Source: Camarhynchus parvulus (taxonomy: Eukaryota; Chordata; Aves; Passeriformes; Thraupidae). Taken from it: 64,000 nucleotides of DNA. Of the stretch, positions 12,441-27,100 are shown in pieces. The notes under the pieces are model-generated. The model was not told where the DNA came from. It worked only from the letters and a program-made list of their open reading frames with translations, and did no database searches. The stretch covers positions 11,945,001 to 12,009,000 of the forward strand of contig NC_044584.1 of the NCBI RefSeq assembly GCF_901933205.1, read 5' to 3'. Within the stretch, counting starts at the first letter, position 1. Each line of letters starts with the position of its first letter. Position numbers and translations under genes: made by a program.

Positions 12441-15400
12441 GCTTGCTCTTCTAATATCATGATTTAATTATCAGCATTTATTAAAAATATTTTGCTTACT
12501 GTATGTCAACGCAAACATCAGAAGACAGTCAAAAGCAATTAGAAATGTAGGAAAACATTTACTACAGAGGATAAAGCACAATTAAATGCTAAAAGACACA
12601 GGAACAAAGAAATAATAATAATTCTTTCTGGTTCCTGTGGAGTCCTAGAATAAGATGTGCAATAAATTGTATTATGCAGAAGCAGCAAGATGAAAAGTAT
12701 TTCAGGTTTACAAATGTTTTACAGCTGACTCTCTAAGTAGAGCAAAGAGCTCATCAAACCTCTTGTAGCAAAACCTTTCTTGGAAGCTCCACTTCAAGCA
12801 TAGCCTTACAAATTACTAACCCATGACCAATGGCAGCCCCTGGCACTTGCTACCCACCAGAAGCCACCACCACCACAGGCTCCCCCAGTCTTAAAATTGC
12901 TGATTTTCTCCTCCAGTTGAGCAGCACATATTAAGTAGAGAAACAGTCCTGCAATAAGGAGCAGGGAACTGACCTGTCCTGCAAAGGACAGCATGGCTTG
13001 CACTCTCCAAAGCCTCAGTGCCACTTGTGGGGCCCAGGGCAGCGTGGCCAGGCCAGCCTGGGCTGCAGTCACTGAGGTTGTGTGATCCCAGCCCAAGGAG
13101 AGGGCTCCTCTGGGGCAGAAGAAACCCTGGCAGGGTGGTGTGTTTGGTTTTGTTTTGCTCTAAGCAATGCTTTGGCTGTGAATGCCCAACACCAGAGAGG
13201 CACACTCTGGCTCTGCCCCAGGCTGTGCTGGTGTGAGAGGCACGACTCTCCCAACCTCGGTGTTTTTGCTGCATGACAGATTTTGCTAATCCTGTTCTGA
13301 GGCTGACAGCTCTCTACACACACACAATGCGCTGAGCTCAGGCAGTAATGCAGGCTCTGGCTGGAGCTTTGAAAGGCAAGCCTCAAATTCAGATGCTCTG
13401 TCAATTACTGGACACAGCTTCCAAGAGCTCACAGAGCCTTATCTAATGCATGGCTTGCTGTGGCTGGAAATACAGCTGATAGAGGAGGGCAAGGCTGCCT
13501 GAGTGACTGATGGGATGGCTCACTGCCAGGGCTGTCCCTGTCATCACAACTGGGATGCCACAAAAACGTGCTGGAGGGGAGGGGGAGCAGCTGGTGCATG
13601 TGGGACATGCCCTTTCCACTGCAAAAATCACCTGTTTGGCTGGGCCAGCACAAGATTTTCAGTCATGGAAAGGACACTGAACCACACAGTTCCCAAAACC
13701 ATTTTTTTGGTTTCTTTTTCCTGAAGAGGAATTACAGGGAGTATTTCAAGTAACCAAGATTATCAGCTTCCATCCTTCATTTCCCATGGAAACGTTTTCA
13801 GACAAACGTTATCACTTCCACAATGTCCAGCTAGCAGCTTTGGGAGTGACAACTGCCAAATTGCCCACTGCCTCAGCACCATCATCAGCTGTGGCAATAA
13901 ACACTGTTGTGTAAGGCAAAACAATCAAACATTTGTGCCTTTTTCTTTTAACTCTTGCTTTGGCTTCAGCACTACAGCCCACCCAGCTGGAGTCATTTTC
14001 CCAGTCAGAAGGCAGAACACAGGAGCAGGTAACACAGAACTCAGTATCTCTGTGGGATTTACCAGCTGCTGATAGACTTTTACTGGGCCTCCAGCCCAGC
14101 TAATTCCTCCCTGAGTGATACTGGGGAGCTCTGACAGTGAGCCAAACTCCAGGGACTGCACAGCCACATCAACAGCGCTGTAAAACGAGGCAGAGGAGGA
14201 GGAGGAAGGTGAATGTGAAAAATGCCTGTGTGATCTGTGCAGCAGCCCAGGCAGGTGAGCAAAAGAATCTTCCACATAACTCACCCCACTGCTGTGCACT
14301 GGGAACAAGAGCCCCAGGAGTGGGTTCTCCCTGTGCTGGGGCTCCAGGACTCAAGGGAGGGGCAATCACAGGAACAGACACAAGTCCCAGTGCGTTACAT
14401 GGAAATGGGCACAGCCACTTCAAAGCTGCCCTGCTACAAAATCACTGTAACTAGATCTGGGAGCTGCTGCATGTAAAACACAGCTGGGCACGTCTATATT
14501 TATCCAATTATTATCTGATTGTTTGTAAGAAATTCTTGGTGCATTTTTATTTTCTGTGCTGTGCTTCTCCATCCCAATAATGGAATTAACACTTTAAATC
14601 ACTTTGCTATGCAAAAGCTATTTATGCCACTGAGGTCTATTCCCAGCATAACCTGAGGAAATATGCAGGAGTGTGTGGGGAAAAAAAGCAGCATCACAAA
14701 AGCCTTTTCAGTTGTGTTCAGCTGTAGCTATTACAGCAAATGAAATAAAACACAAACAGACCCCATGTTTCAGTATCACCCCACAGAGGGTAACACGAAC
14801 CAGGTCACCTGCACACAGCTTTCTGTCCAACTTGCTGCACAACCTTCACCCTCAAGTCAACTCACATTTTCCTCGCTGCTCACTGGGTGCCTGTGACTCA
14901 GCAGGCTCTGCAAGGTCAGCCTGGCAGGGGATGAATGGGACCCACCCAGCACAGCACTGGAAAATAACAGGTGAGTTCTTGTTTTGATGTTCTGACAGCA
15001 AGTGACACACAGGAAAAAGGAAGCAGCACCAAAATCCTTTACAGTCCTCACTTCAACATTGCAACTGTCACAAATATATATTGTATTTGCAATCAGTGAG
15101 ATATGAAGTATTTATTTCTTTCTAGATATATTTATCAGAACAACTTTTACATTTATTTCACTCAAAGAAATGAAACGATACCCAAGCCTTTAATTAGTCT
15201 CCAAATATTTTTGTTAGTACAACTGTTATAAGCAAAGATGTGCCTTAGAGATTTAAGCAATTAGCCAGACCTCATACTATCAAATATGAATATTTTATAT
15301 TTTATCTCCAAAACCATTGCTCTGAAAAAAAAAAAGAAGATTTTTCCTGTTCTGTGATGTCATTTGAAGTGCAGAGTGTAACAGCACCGAATAGCTTTAC

Positions 15401-18400
15401 AGTACAGCAGAAACAGAATCAGAATGACACATTTGGTTCTGAGAGCAATTGATTATAATTAACATAATTTAGATACTTTATAATTACTGTATCTTCTCTT
15501 TTGCCAATTTGCCCTATACAATAGAAACAGACAAGCACAGAACTCCATTTCCTTTCCTTCACCAAACTTAGCTATTGCTGCTAAGCATTTCGAATGCAGG
15601 ACAAATTAAAAGGGTACTGCTGGGAAAGATCACAATTTCCCTAACTTTTTAAAACCATACCTTGGAAGCATAAGGCTTTGGTAGGTGCACTGCTAAAAAT
15701 ATTCATAATTAAAGACAACTGCATAAGGACACCTCATGTTCCTGAAGCTTCATCACACTTGAATGGACTAAGGGACAATTAAAACTTGCCCATTTATAGA
15801 AAAGACAAGTACGTTTTATCAAATAAGCATACAGAAGGGGCAGACAAGCCACTGGACAGCTCAGAAATGCTTCTGGGAACAAAAAGAAATCCAACTCAGA
15901 GCTGACATGCAGAGAACACAAGCTGTAGTTCAGGCTTAATTAAATGAGAGCAAGGATGCATAGCAAGCTGTGGCTGCAGAGTGCAGGTAAGAACAGAAAA
16001 TACCCTCCTGTCCATCACAGAAGTTCCCTTCTGCAGGTGCTGGTCTGGGAACTTTGCCCAGGCTGCAGCCCTCACAGAGGAGATTTCATTCTCAGCCCTG
16101 TCCATGGGACAGCTTCTACAAGCACCAAGCAGACTGAAAATATCAAACAGCCTGCAAAGAACAAGAGAAAGGAATCACATTATTACAAGCACCCAGGTCA
16201 CTGTGAGCTGACAGGTGCTTTTTTTAATTACATAAATTAGAAAGCTTTATGTAAGCCCCTTTTTTGTTTAAACTTGATTTTTAAAGAGGTTTCATATAAA
16301 ATTCAAGCTTCCCAGCATTGGAAGAAGGCTTCCAACACACAGTGTGCAGCCTTTTCATGGAACAGACTGTCGCAAAGAACTCCAGTGGCCTTCAGTGCCA
16401 GACTCCCCAGTCTGTCATAGGTGCAAGTTCAAAGCCATTAAGAGCTTCCATTCTGTGTCCATGGCTGAATCCCCTACAAGGATTGTAGGTAACAAAAGTT
16501 ACACAGTGTGTGCAGGAGAATTTAAAACCTCCCAAAATACTGCATGAGATTGTACCTCAGTATCTTCAATGCAAATAACACCCAGTTAGTGCTGCAGGCA
16601 ATTTTCCACCTGTATCCAAGAGGGACCCACTCAGCAGATACATTTGGAGATGTATTCCCCTTATAATACCTAAACTCTTTCCCGTGTGATTTAACAATGA
16701 GGACATTTCTAGCCACTGTGTTTGTGGGCTTATCTTTGCCAAAATCAGTGTATCTGATTATTAGAGAACAGCAGCTCAGCAATTTGATTGCAGTGGATGC
16801 TTCTATGGGGACTGCTTTATGACGATTTCAGAAGGAAGCTCATGAATTTACTTGTATTTTCATGCTCCTCAGCAGGAAGGAAAACATGCTGTTTCCTCTT
16901 CATTTTGACAGCTGAGTGCAAAATCCTCAATTACTGTGTCACCACCAGAAATTGCAGAATTTTCCCCAGTGGCCATGTCCCCTTAGACAGGTCAGCTCTT
17001 TCCTTGCCTTGGCACATCAGGGACTGGCATGGATCCCTCCTCACTCCCCAAACTTATGCTTTGGAAGAAAAATATTTACCTGCATTCTGAAAAGCAATTA
17101 GCCTGGAAGTTTCCCTTATCTTCACAACAGGACTTTACTAAAGACTCCATGCTTGTGATGTTACCAATCACAATTATCTTGTCACAAAAACTGCTAGACA
17201 TTCTTTTCCTACAGGCTCCAAGCTTCCTGGATTCATGGGGTTTTTTCACTAATATTTACTAAAGCTGAAAAAAATCCCCAGGTTTCTAACACATGAGGTA
17301 ACAATAAAATTCAAAGTAGTTCCAAGAGGCACAAAACCATCACACAGCTTGTAAGAGGCACAAAGCCACAGCTTTGGAAGGACAGCAACCACCACCTCTG
17401 TAACCCAAAGACAATCACAAACTCCACTGCTCCAAGGGAATGGAAAACCAGGCCAAAAGGTATCTCTGAGCTAAAGCTGTCCCATTTGGCTCCTGCTATT
17501 TCTGTGAAATGGAAGATGGGAAGTGCAAAATGGAAACAGCCACAATCTCATTAATGGAGATAACTTCTGAAATTGTGAGAAAAGGAGTCACAAACAGTCA
17601 CAGCTGCTTCAGATGTAATGTATAAACAACTAAGCTGCTGAAAACAGCTTCCATTTTCTTTTTGTTTGCTTCATCCCAGAGTTTGCTCAGTTTCTTTGTG
17701 TGACAGTGCAGGCAAACAAGCCTGAGCCCTCCAAAAGAATCCTGATGTGACCTTATCAAACACCTCAGGGCTATCTGGTTTGGCATTAGCCCACAGTGAG
17801 ATTTAGAGATAGGAAATGGGAGGCTTGTTTTTAAATGTTTTTTTTTCCAATTAAGACCAAGTTTCTGGGTTTTACCCTAGATGAGAATCATCTGCAACAT
17901 ACTGCATTCCCTTGAACATAAGTGATTAAGTAGTTGTTAATCTGTTGCACCAAACTTATAAATTACATTATTCATGCTTTTTACACACCATTTAACATGA
18001 GAAAAGCTAAAGAATAGTTGTTTGTGAGCTATATAATCACACTTGGGGAAAGAAAATGAAACCAGGAAAATAGAAACTTACCTGACTGTATCAAGTTGTG
18101 ACACACTGTCCCAGCACAGGTAGGTATAAATGAATCACACTGATCCCCACTATACTATTTGATTAGCAAAGCAGTGTGATTTGGCAGGTCCATTTTGAAC
18201 AAACTGCTCTGATAAGCCTCTAAATGAGAGAACATGAGGGAATTGTGCATCTTTTTCTTGGAAAAATATCAGGGAGAACACTTGCTTTGCTCTCAAATCA
18301 ATACTTCCCTCTATTCATTTGCACACAAACCAAAATATTTCTTTATATGGGAGTTCAAAGAGATCTGCTGAAGCTGAGCACACTGGAGAGCACCCACTCT

Positions 18401-21400
18401 CTCCTCAGAAGGTCACTTGCAGCCGTACCTGTGAAGTTTTCAACAGCTGTATGGCTGATTGAAAGCCCAGGGAAAGGAGGGGAAATTATAGGAAAAATTC
18501 ATGAGAAGGCCTCCAGAACACAGCATGGGTTGGAAATGTCAACATCCAAAATACCAATCAAACCAAGGCGAGACAGGAAACCAGAAGGCAGTGGAGAAAA
18601 ACTCTCAAATGAGCTGATTCATGCCAAGGTTGTGCAGGAAAACCACCCAGCAGAGAAGCTGCTCACCAGTCCACTCAAATGAAGGCAGTGCTCTGCTCTG
18701 CTCCCATCTGCCCCCAAAGAAAAAGAGGGGAATAAAGAATGCAGGAAACTTCTGCAAATTCGGAGATTCTTTACTAACCATAGGAGCTAACATCCTGTTC
18801 AAGTCTGTAAAATGTTAAAGCTGCTGATGGTATTCTTCACAGCAGAGAAAACAGAGACACTTGCATCTAAGACTGCTAATTTCTTTGTCAGGATGTAAAC
18901 CATCAACTTCCACTATTAATCTGGATGCTTTTGACCACTTCAGGTAAAGAGAAATACATCCCTAGAAACCAAAGTTGCACCCTGACCTTCAGCTGAGAAG
19001 GTCCTCTAGATGTACTCCTGCCTCTCACAGAGAGACAGTCTGTTCCTCCCCACTCCAGGACACCTTCTGCATGTGAGCAGCCCCCAGACTGCAACACTTT
19101 GGGACACAAGTGCATTGCCTATAAGAAGTTTTGACTCTTCTCATCTATTTTAACATTAGAAGAAATCAGCTTTCTACAGAAAATGGCTTCAGAAGCAGAT
19201 GTGGCCTTCAGTAACACTGACAGAAATACCAATACATAGGAGGATATCCTTAATTTCTACCTGTATTATTCATTAAATAATGCATCTCTGCCTTCCTTGA
19301 CCCCAAAAATATTGAGGTCCCTTGAAAACACAGAAACTTTGGGACTGGCAGTCTTAGCAAGGAGCTAATGGGCCAGCAGAGGGAATGCCATGCAGGTCAG
19401 AGAGGATGCAGGCTGGCAGGGCAGGGTAAGGAGGAGGTCTATTGGGGCCGAAGGCATCCCCTCAGCCGTAATTCATACCATATGAAGCTGATGATCATTT
19501 CATTTGGAGGAGAAGGAAGTGACAAGTCCTCTTGCTCATATTCACATGTGCATTCTCCCCTAGCACCTTCACTAACACAAACTCGTGTTCTTACACTATT
19601 TCAAGTCACTAATAATCTAAGTCTTCACTATTACTCTGCATTTCTAGTTCAACAGCATGCACAGATCAGTACTTTATTACATACACTGTGTTTTGATACC
19701 CCTTTCTAATGCCACTGTGTTTAACAAATTCTGTGTGATCCTTCCTTGCCAGTTTTGACTCACAAGGACTTGGCTCTGAAGTGAGGTCCATAAAATACAT
19801 GTAGTAGGCTTGTTGAAACAAATAACAAAACAGTCAAAAGCTTTCTCCAGAGAAAGGCCAGCAGAAGACAAAGGTAGAAATATTTATGCAGTCACTCAGG
19901 GGCATTGGAAATGTGTTCTGAATGAACACTCATCTTCAGTATGCAAGTTCCACAGCCCTTGCTGTCTCCCAAAGATCAGCAAGAATGGAAATCAATGATG
20001 CTGCCTTGTTAGAAAACACAAATCAAAGCATCAGTGACTTTGTAAAATCCCTTCTGTCACTTTGACCTTCTGGTGCCAGGCAGCTCCACAGATTCATTAC
20101 CTTTCATTATAATGTCTAAAGAAAAAATCAGCAGCACAAGTGTTTGAGAGCAACACCAGCAGCAGGAATTGCAAAAAGGCTGGGAAGCAGAATACACAAA
20201 AAGAAACGAGAACACCATGAAATGGTGCTCCCTCTGCCTTGAGGACTGTGTCCTCTCTTCCAACACATCCAAGCCAATTCTGCTGCTGCCCAGCTTCACA
20301 CCAGGTCCTTCCTCACCACCTGCTGCTTCCTGTCAGGAGGCTGCTTCTGTCCTTGCCCAGCCAGTCATGTCAGGAGCTGCTGCTACACCTGCACCCTCTC
20401 CAGGGACACCCCCAGCAGCAAACACCATGAAGATGGTGGGCAACCAGCCCAGCCCTCTCCTTCAGGGAATCTCTTGTCAGAAAGAAGTGGGGTGGGGGTG
20501 GTACTAACCTGAGTCTCCAAGCTGGTGTAGGGACTAGGAGGTTCAATCTACAAAGAGAGCAGACAGAAACAGCCATTACTCTGGAATAGTGGAAAAGAAG
20601 GTGTTCTGAGCTGTTATTGGTCCAAAGTGATATCAGGAACAAACACACCTTCTTCAACAAGGATGGCAGGATTATTTTTAAATTTTCTTTTAAGATTTAC
20701 CACTTTTCCTGACATCTGGAAACCACACAGAACTTACAGAATCTCTACGATATTTGGATGAGCAAAAAAAGTTGCAGTAACAGGAGTATACTAGAAGGTC
20801 ATGTGCAGGCCCTGACATCTTTGATTTGATTCTCTTTTACAATTCCTTGATTACAGCTGACTGGTTTTAGATCAGACTAATATTTGACTGGTGCTCCTGT
20901 AATTTCAAGGCATTAAGACCTTTTCAGAAAGTTGATCAAGACTTGATACTGAAAGGGTTGGCCACATCCTTGACAAAATTTTTCTTCTCAACAGCTGCAG
21001 TTTGCTGTGCTTATTTTGTTTTCCATTATATTTCCTCCTAATTAAAGCTTCTCTCCAGTTCTGCACATTATAATGCAAGTGCACTGTACATTTTTTGCAG
21101 TCTGGCGTCTTCCTTGGTGTCAAAAATCTGAACTCTTAGCTTAGCTTGGCCAGAGGATTCAAACCTCATTAAAAACTTTAAACACAAAAGCACAAAATCG
21201 TCTATTTAGCCTGTTAATTAAAAGGTTAGCAAGAGATAACATCCCTGTAGGAAACTCCATCATTAGTGTTCTGGGATTAGCACTCAGGCAAAATCTTTAA
21301 AAGCACATCCTTTAAAGTATAAGGAACATTTAAAACCTCAGTCCTGCTGGTCCAGGTATTACTCTGCAAGGTCTTGCTCTCCACATCCTGTTTAATTGGA

Positions 21401-23161
21401 AAGCCTAACAGAGCAGAACCAGGTCAATGGTGCTCTCTCAAATCCATCACATCTGTCTCAATTAGACGCTTTTCGTTAAAGAAAATTCTTGCCTATCAGA
21501 TTATCAGGCTCCTGAGACTAATTTTGAATTTGGAGCCATTGTGATTCTCACTTTGGCTAAATCACAGAATGGGAAAAAAAAAAGTGGGCTTCCTCCAAGA
21601 AACTATATATTTCTGTTACTTTTAATTATGCCTATAAAACAGCTTTTAATAATCAGTATAAATATACTAAAGGAAAAACAAGCTATCAACCCAGGAAAAA
21701 AAGTTTAAGGAGGAAATTGGCCTTGAAAGCCCTGACACACCTTTGCTCCACTCAGCAAGCCATGGGGCAGGCAGCACAGGGTGCACAGGTGGAAAAGCCC
21801 ATGATTGCCTCTGTCACACTGCTAACTCAGAAGAGGCTGATGAAAGGTTACATTTAACACCAGAGCACCATTATGACACAGATGTAGTAGATATTGTCTG
21901 ACAACTGGCCAAATGACACCAAGAGTGGAAGGAAACTGAGAAACCTCAATGAAATTCAAATATCATGTCATCAGCTAAGCCAGAGGAGGAAAGAAATCGT
22001 CTGAAGGTGAGAGACGAGGTGAGAGGACTCTTGTCCTTGGACTGCCTTACTCTAAAACAAATGAGGGCAACACTCACATAGACTTAGCTGGGATAAACTC
22101 ATCCATTTTGCAGCTGGACTCTTAAGCAATGCTAGTTTGGTCACAACACTGTCCTCCATTGTGCCACTCACATTTATATCATAACAGCAGGATCACAACA
22201 CTAGCAGGTGTGTGGGGCAGACAGAATACAAAGTGTGTTTAAATACAAAAAGCAAAATAGTGCTGTAACAAAGCACAGCTCAGCTGCACAGGCTCCCCTT
22301 TGGGAGATCATCTGGATTTTCTCAGTCGGTGCCAATTTGACTACAGACAAAAGCTTTTTCAACATGCACTGTTCACTTCCAAATGACAGTATTTCCATAA
22401 GAGGAAGTAGCTACTGTATGTATAAAACATCCTGGAAAGATCAGGGCATTCCTGTAAGAGATAAGGCTTCAGACTATTTAAAAGCTAGACAAGCTCTGTC
22501 CAATATTTCCTGAATAGAACGGATTTCTTATGTTAATTACTAATTTCCAAAGCTTCCTGGCCAATGAAAGCTGTAAATATAAACCAGGATTTGAATGGCA
22601 TTATTTCACCATGCATCAGCATGGGCCTGTGATCCACAGTTTTTCCTGTTTATTTCCCCCCTCACTTGGCTGTGGTGAGTTGTATTCACTTGTGCAGTCA
22701 CCATTGTGCAGCATTGCAAGGGAGATTGTTTTGCCCCATCATTAGAACAAACAACACTCAAATGTCACATTCACTTACAAATTATCTGAGAAAAAGCTTG
22801 ACTTTTATGGGGAAAAGTATGAACAATCCAGGTTAACTCCTTGCCCAGCTCACACTTTTTTGCAGAATTGCTAGAGATGGCGATAGTGAAAAACCCAGAC
22901 CCGTCTCCCAACTGCAGTTCAATGTACAACACTGCTGCCTCTCAGCTTGCACTCCACTGACTGTGCAACAAAGGGATGAGGCTGGGATGTCTCTGGATGC
23001 CACCTCTGCCCTGCACAGAGTTTTTCTTTCACTCTGTTCCCAGCTGCCCACTCCACTTGTGCAGTTACAGGTACACCCAGGACAGCTCTTGGAGCCAACC
23101 TGAGGGTCCCCAAAACACAACTGCAGAGAACACATCCCAATTCTCCTCTTGAAGCGAGGAA

Positions 23162-23215
23162 AGGATAAGGAATAATAAGGAAATTGAGGAATAATAAGGA
23201 ATAAGGAAACTGAGG
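23162..23215 (+). repeat. Imperfect AATAAGG-type tandem repeat
   Basis: Repeated GGAATAATAAGGAA and TGAGGA pieces form two and a half imperfect units in a purine-rich stretch. Confidence 0.75.
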
Positions 23216-24057
23216 AAGACAAAGAAAGTGGGAGGACATAAATACAGTCAAATTTGATTTTCAACAGCAAAAAATAACTTTAAAATTCAAGCCCAAAGTC
23301 AGAAAGACTCACTCTTTTTGCAGGAAGAGGCACATTCTTAAAATCAGCTGCCTATCACTAGTGCCAAATACATGCCATATTTTGGTAAATCCCAGAGCTC
23401 TCCTCCAGCTCCTGTGCATGGCCTGATGCACAGTTATGGATGACAATATGCCCAGGAATAGCCCACATGTGAGGGATGAGGGTACACGCTTCTTTTTTAA
23501 AGGTAGAATCTCTGTGCTTTGTCCAACCTGCCTGCCCTCATTGATCATTAGTTGCTAATGAAAGGCAAGAGAGCAAATTATCACAAGAAGCACTCAGGAA
23601 AAACAGCAGAATAACTGGCACCATTCCAGGCAAAGTTTTGGTTGGTCTGTGTATGTTCCACTTTAATTCTAGCAGGTTTCAGCAGCCTGACACAGAACCA
23701 CAAGAGCTGTGATAACTAAACCCCAGGGGCAGCAGCAATCATCCCATCTGAAATTTCAGACTGCCATTTTTCAAGTGCTGTGAATCATTAATCTCCAGTG
23801 CTTGTGATCAAATGAAATCTGTAGTGGGACTGGAGTGTAAACACTATGACAGTGCTGTATAAACAGCCTGACACATTGATCACTTCTAAAGACTGATCAG
23901 GGTAAGATTCTGTTTACTATTGAAAGGTGACACTGAGAACAGCAACTCAGCTCTGGGGTTTGGCCACTGTGTCTTTCATCATGGGTTCATGTCTCACTCC
24001 CATAAAGGAAATAGACATGTTTTCAAATACTTTGCAACTTTCCCAAAACAAAACTAA

Positions 24058-24185
24058 AGGATAGGAATGGCTGGAGGAACTGAGGTACAGACAAATGAAC
24101 CAAGTATTCCAAAGTCATGTGGGAAATATGAGAGAGACCTGCAAAGTCTAAGACCTTGACCACAAGACATGCCTCTGCCCCATGC
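24058..24185 (+). repeat. MIR-like ancient SINE fragment
   Basis: The segment reads GGAACTGAGGTACAGACAAA, then CAAAGTCATGTGGGAAATATG and a right part AGACCTTGACCACAAGACAT. This follows the order of old amniote MIR-type SINEs: ACTGAGGCACAGAG, then 'CAAGGTCACACAGGAAGT', then 'CCCTAACCACTAGGCCAT'. Divergence is high. The call is from resemblance, not alignment. Confidence 0.5.
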
Positions 24186-27100
24186 CACAAAAGATGTTCT
24201 TCCAGCAGTTTGAAGAGACACCAGGTTTGACTATGGTAACTCCATCTGCTAATCACACATGGCCTCAGCCTGATGCAGGAAAGCCCAGGGCTCAGACTCC
24301 AGGTGCTGCTGGCTGCACTGGAGCTGTTCCTGCACACAAACCTCCTGCTCACTACCCCTCCCATCACTCCTGGACTGCTCACCTTTGGTACCAGTGCAGC
24401 TCTGCTCAGCTTTGCTGAGTGGGGCAGAAACTCCACAGGATTTTTTACACTTGATGAGTCACTTCCACTCATTTCTAGTCACTTCTCTCCATCCATGGAG
24501 GCAGCATGGATGTGTGTGATACTTGACACAAGGCAATGGCCCCCAGCAGCAGTGCCAGTCACAGGTGCCCTCACCCCAGAACCTCAGCACTTGCACTGCA
24601 GGAAGTTTCCCAGGTTTTGTGCAGCTGGACCCCGAGACACACAGGGGAACTGACTTGTAAAGATTTTTTTAGTTTTGTTGATTTGTTCTATGATACTTTA
24701 CAGCTGAATCAGTTCTTTCAGTCAGCTCATGCCACTAGGCAAAGAGAGCTGTGCTGGTGCAGCAGAGGTGGCCAGCAAAGACAGGAGCAGGAGGATACCA
24801 AGGAAGAACCAGCAGTTAGGACAGGGTGAGAAGGCAAGTAACAGTAACAAATGCCAGCACCAACACCAAATACTTCTTCCCATGAAACCACAGGTTCAGA
24901 CAAAAATACAAAATATTCACCTGAAAGTGAATTTCACATGTTCTTTCCAATTGCTCTGCAGCCTGCAAGGCAGGACCAGGCAACAGCAGCTCCCTGTGTG
25001 GGCAGTGCTGTTTCTAGAGGGTTACAGCTATCCCAGGGCACTGTCACTTGGTCTCTTCTGCTGACTCATTTTATGACCCAAAGGCTTGTTAGCCTGCCAA
25101 CCTGTGGTTTTTATCCTACACTCAAATGTGGCTCAAAACTTTTGTACATTCACAGAAACGAAAAGTAAAACAAAACAACAGGGTTTGGAGGGACTGCCTG
25201 GAGTGCCATTCCCCTGAGTTCCTGCCACCTCTCCCCCAGTGAGGGGGAGCACCAGCCAGGTAACCTCCCACACACCCTGAGGATGCAGTGACACGAGTGC
25301 CCTGGAGCAGCACCAGGGCAGCAAGGCACGGAGTTTCCCTGCAGACATGTCCCTGCACTGAAACCCAGCCTCTAATTACAGGAAGTGTTCAGTAACCTTA
25401 ATGGTAACCCTTAGCTACAAGTCACATTAGCAGCTGCCTCTGCAGCACCAGCTATCTCACATGCTGGCTTATTTGGGGAAGAGTGACTTCCCAGCAGTGC
25501 CAGCCCTGCCAGCTGGGGCACGAGCTGCAGGGCAGGCTACAGGAAATCCTGCAGTCACCACAAAATGGTCTTGCAGAGCTGACTTTCATCACACTGCCCA
25601 CCATCAGAAGCTGCAAAGAGTGAGCATTTCCAGGGTGGTCTAGTGGAGTGCAGTGACAAGATGTGGATGTGGAACAACCCCAGTCAGAGGTGCTGGGTGG
25701 TCCTGCAGCTCCTGTGAGCTCTCCGGCCACCAGAGCGTGCAGAGGCTGCTCCAAACCACCGAGCTGCCCTCGCTGCCAACAGCCTCACTGGTGCACAGCT
25801 TAACCAACCTGCTCTTCAGCAGCAACATGAGCCCACGTGGCTTCTGCCAGCCCTTAATTGTGACAAATGAACTGTTTGTGCAGCCAAATTGCAGAACTGA
25901 TCCAGAAACACAAACCGCTGGGTGAAAATGTATTTACTCAAGATCATTTTCTCAACTAGTTTGCTGAGAAGCTGCAAAGAATGGGAGGGCATCTTAATCC
26001 AGAACACCCACCAAAATTTAAGATGCAGATCTGCTCTATAAAAGTACTGTCTTGGGCAACACCCCTGAGTCCAAAATATAGTCTCTAGACATTCAAAACA
26101 CTTCCACACATACAGGGCTACCCCACCACCTCTCCTCCCCTGTCTATCCCAGCTCTGGATATTTTACCACCAGAAACAACTGCAGCCTTTAATAGCTGAT
26201 GGCTTTGGTACAAACTGTTCTAATCCTTGGCTAGTAAAATAAATCTGTATAGCTCCTTCAAAGCCAAAAAATCTGAGGGTCTGTGTCTTCTCCCAAATGA
26301 ACAATCGCATGCTTATCCAGCATGGAAGAGCAGATCAGTCAAATCTAAGATCTTCTAGTTCCTTGCTTTCCAGTAAAGATAAAACTGTTCTCTTGTCTGC
26401 AGGACTTGTACAGAGGACTGTAGTCATTTACAGAACCTAAGCTGCAGCAACACCTACTACTCCTTAGCTTACAATAACAGCCAGTGCCCAGAAATAGCCC
26501 AGCACTCCCTGCTACTCCATAAAAACCATTACCCAAAATAAATCCATACCATCTTACTGAACATTTAAGCCACACGCTGAATCTTCTGTCTATTACTGTT
26601 CCAGTTACAAATGACGCTGGAATTCTTCCTATCTTCAGTGTCTTTTACCACCTGAAAAGTATCTGCTGCAGCCAGCTCAGCACAGACCTGTGAGCACAGC
26701 CAGGGCCAGTGACTGCAACACACTGATAGCAGCAGGAGCTTCCCCAGATGTCTGTAAAATATGCCTGGCCACCGAGATGCTGCTGTCCCAGCACTGCTCT
26801 GACATTTTGGGTATGTCATTCCCCAGGCCAGACGTGCTGTCTCACAGGTACGAGTGACAGACAGTTAATGTTCGCACTTATTAACTCCAGGCACACTTAT
26901 CTTCCAGCCTGACACCTCAATACAGCACAGCTGCTCCAACACCACTTTCCAAATCTGTGCTTAAGAATGATACATCTGACCAGCTCACAGCAAGGGTCAA
27001 CTGTCCTGCTTTCCTTAATAATTTATTAAGAGCTGGCAGGAGCCACAGCTTTGCTGCACTGTTCAGTTGTTCTAGCAAACTGCACCGCTGGTTTCAGGTG

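Larger units (their letters stand above)
7591..24057 (-). other. XYLT1: XYLT1 intron 1 segment, no gene seen
   Basis: Intronic DNA without a recognised exon. The stretch at 12.12-12.60 kb keeps several CpGs in AT-rich DNA and holds a perfect 10-base inverted repeat. GC-richer but unassigned patches lie at about 11.2-11.9, 12.8-13.6 and 20.2-20.5 kb. AT-rich blocks near 14.5 and 15.1-15.5 kb look like unique non-coding sequence. The 152-codon frame at 18224-18682 is not recognised. Confidence 0.65.

Noticed and set aside
12826..13300. GC-richer region with many overlapping open frames, possible exon cluster
   Set aside because: Frames overlap on both strands, contain no known domain and lack paired splice sites. 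Composition explains them.
18224..18682. 152-codon open frame on the plus strand
   Set aside because: No domain recognised and no conservation evidence available. Treated as chance.
21560..21590. Possible CR1 end (AATCACAGAATGGG)
   Set aside because: A short match only, followed by poly(A) and lacking the TTGGAA...CCAAC segment.
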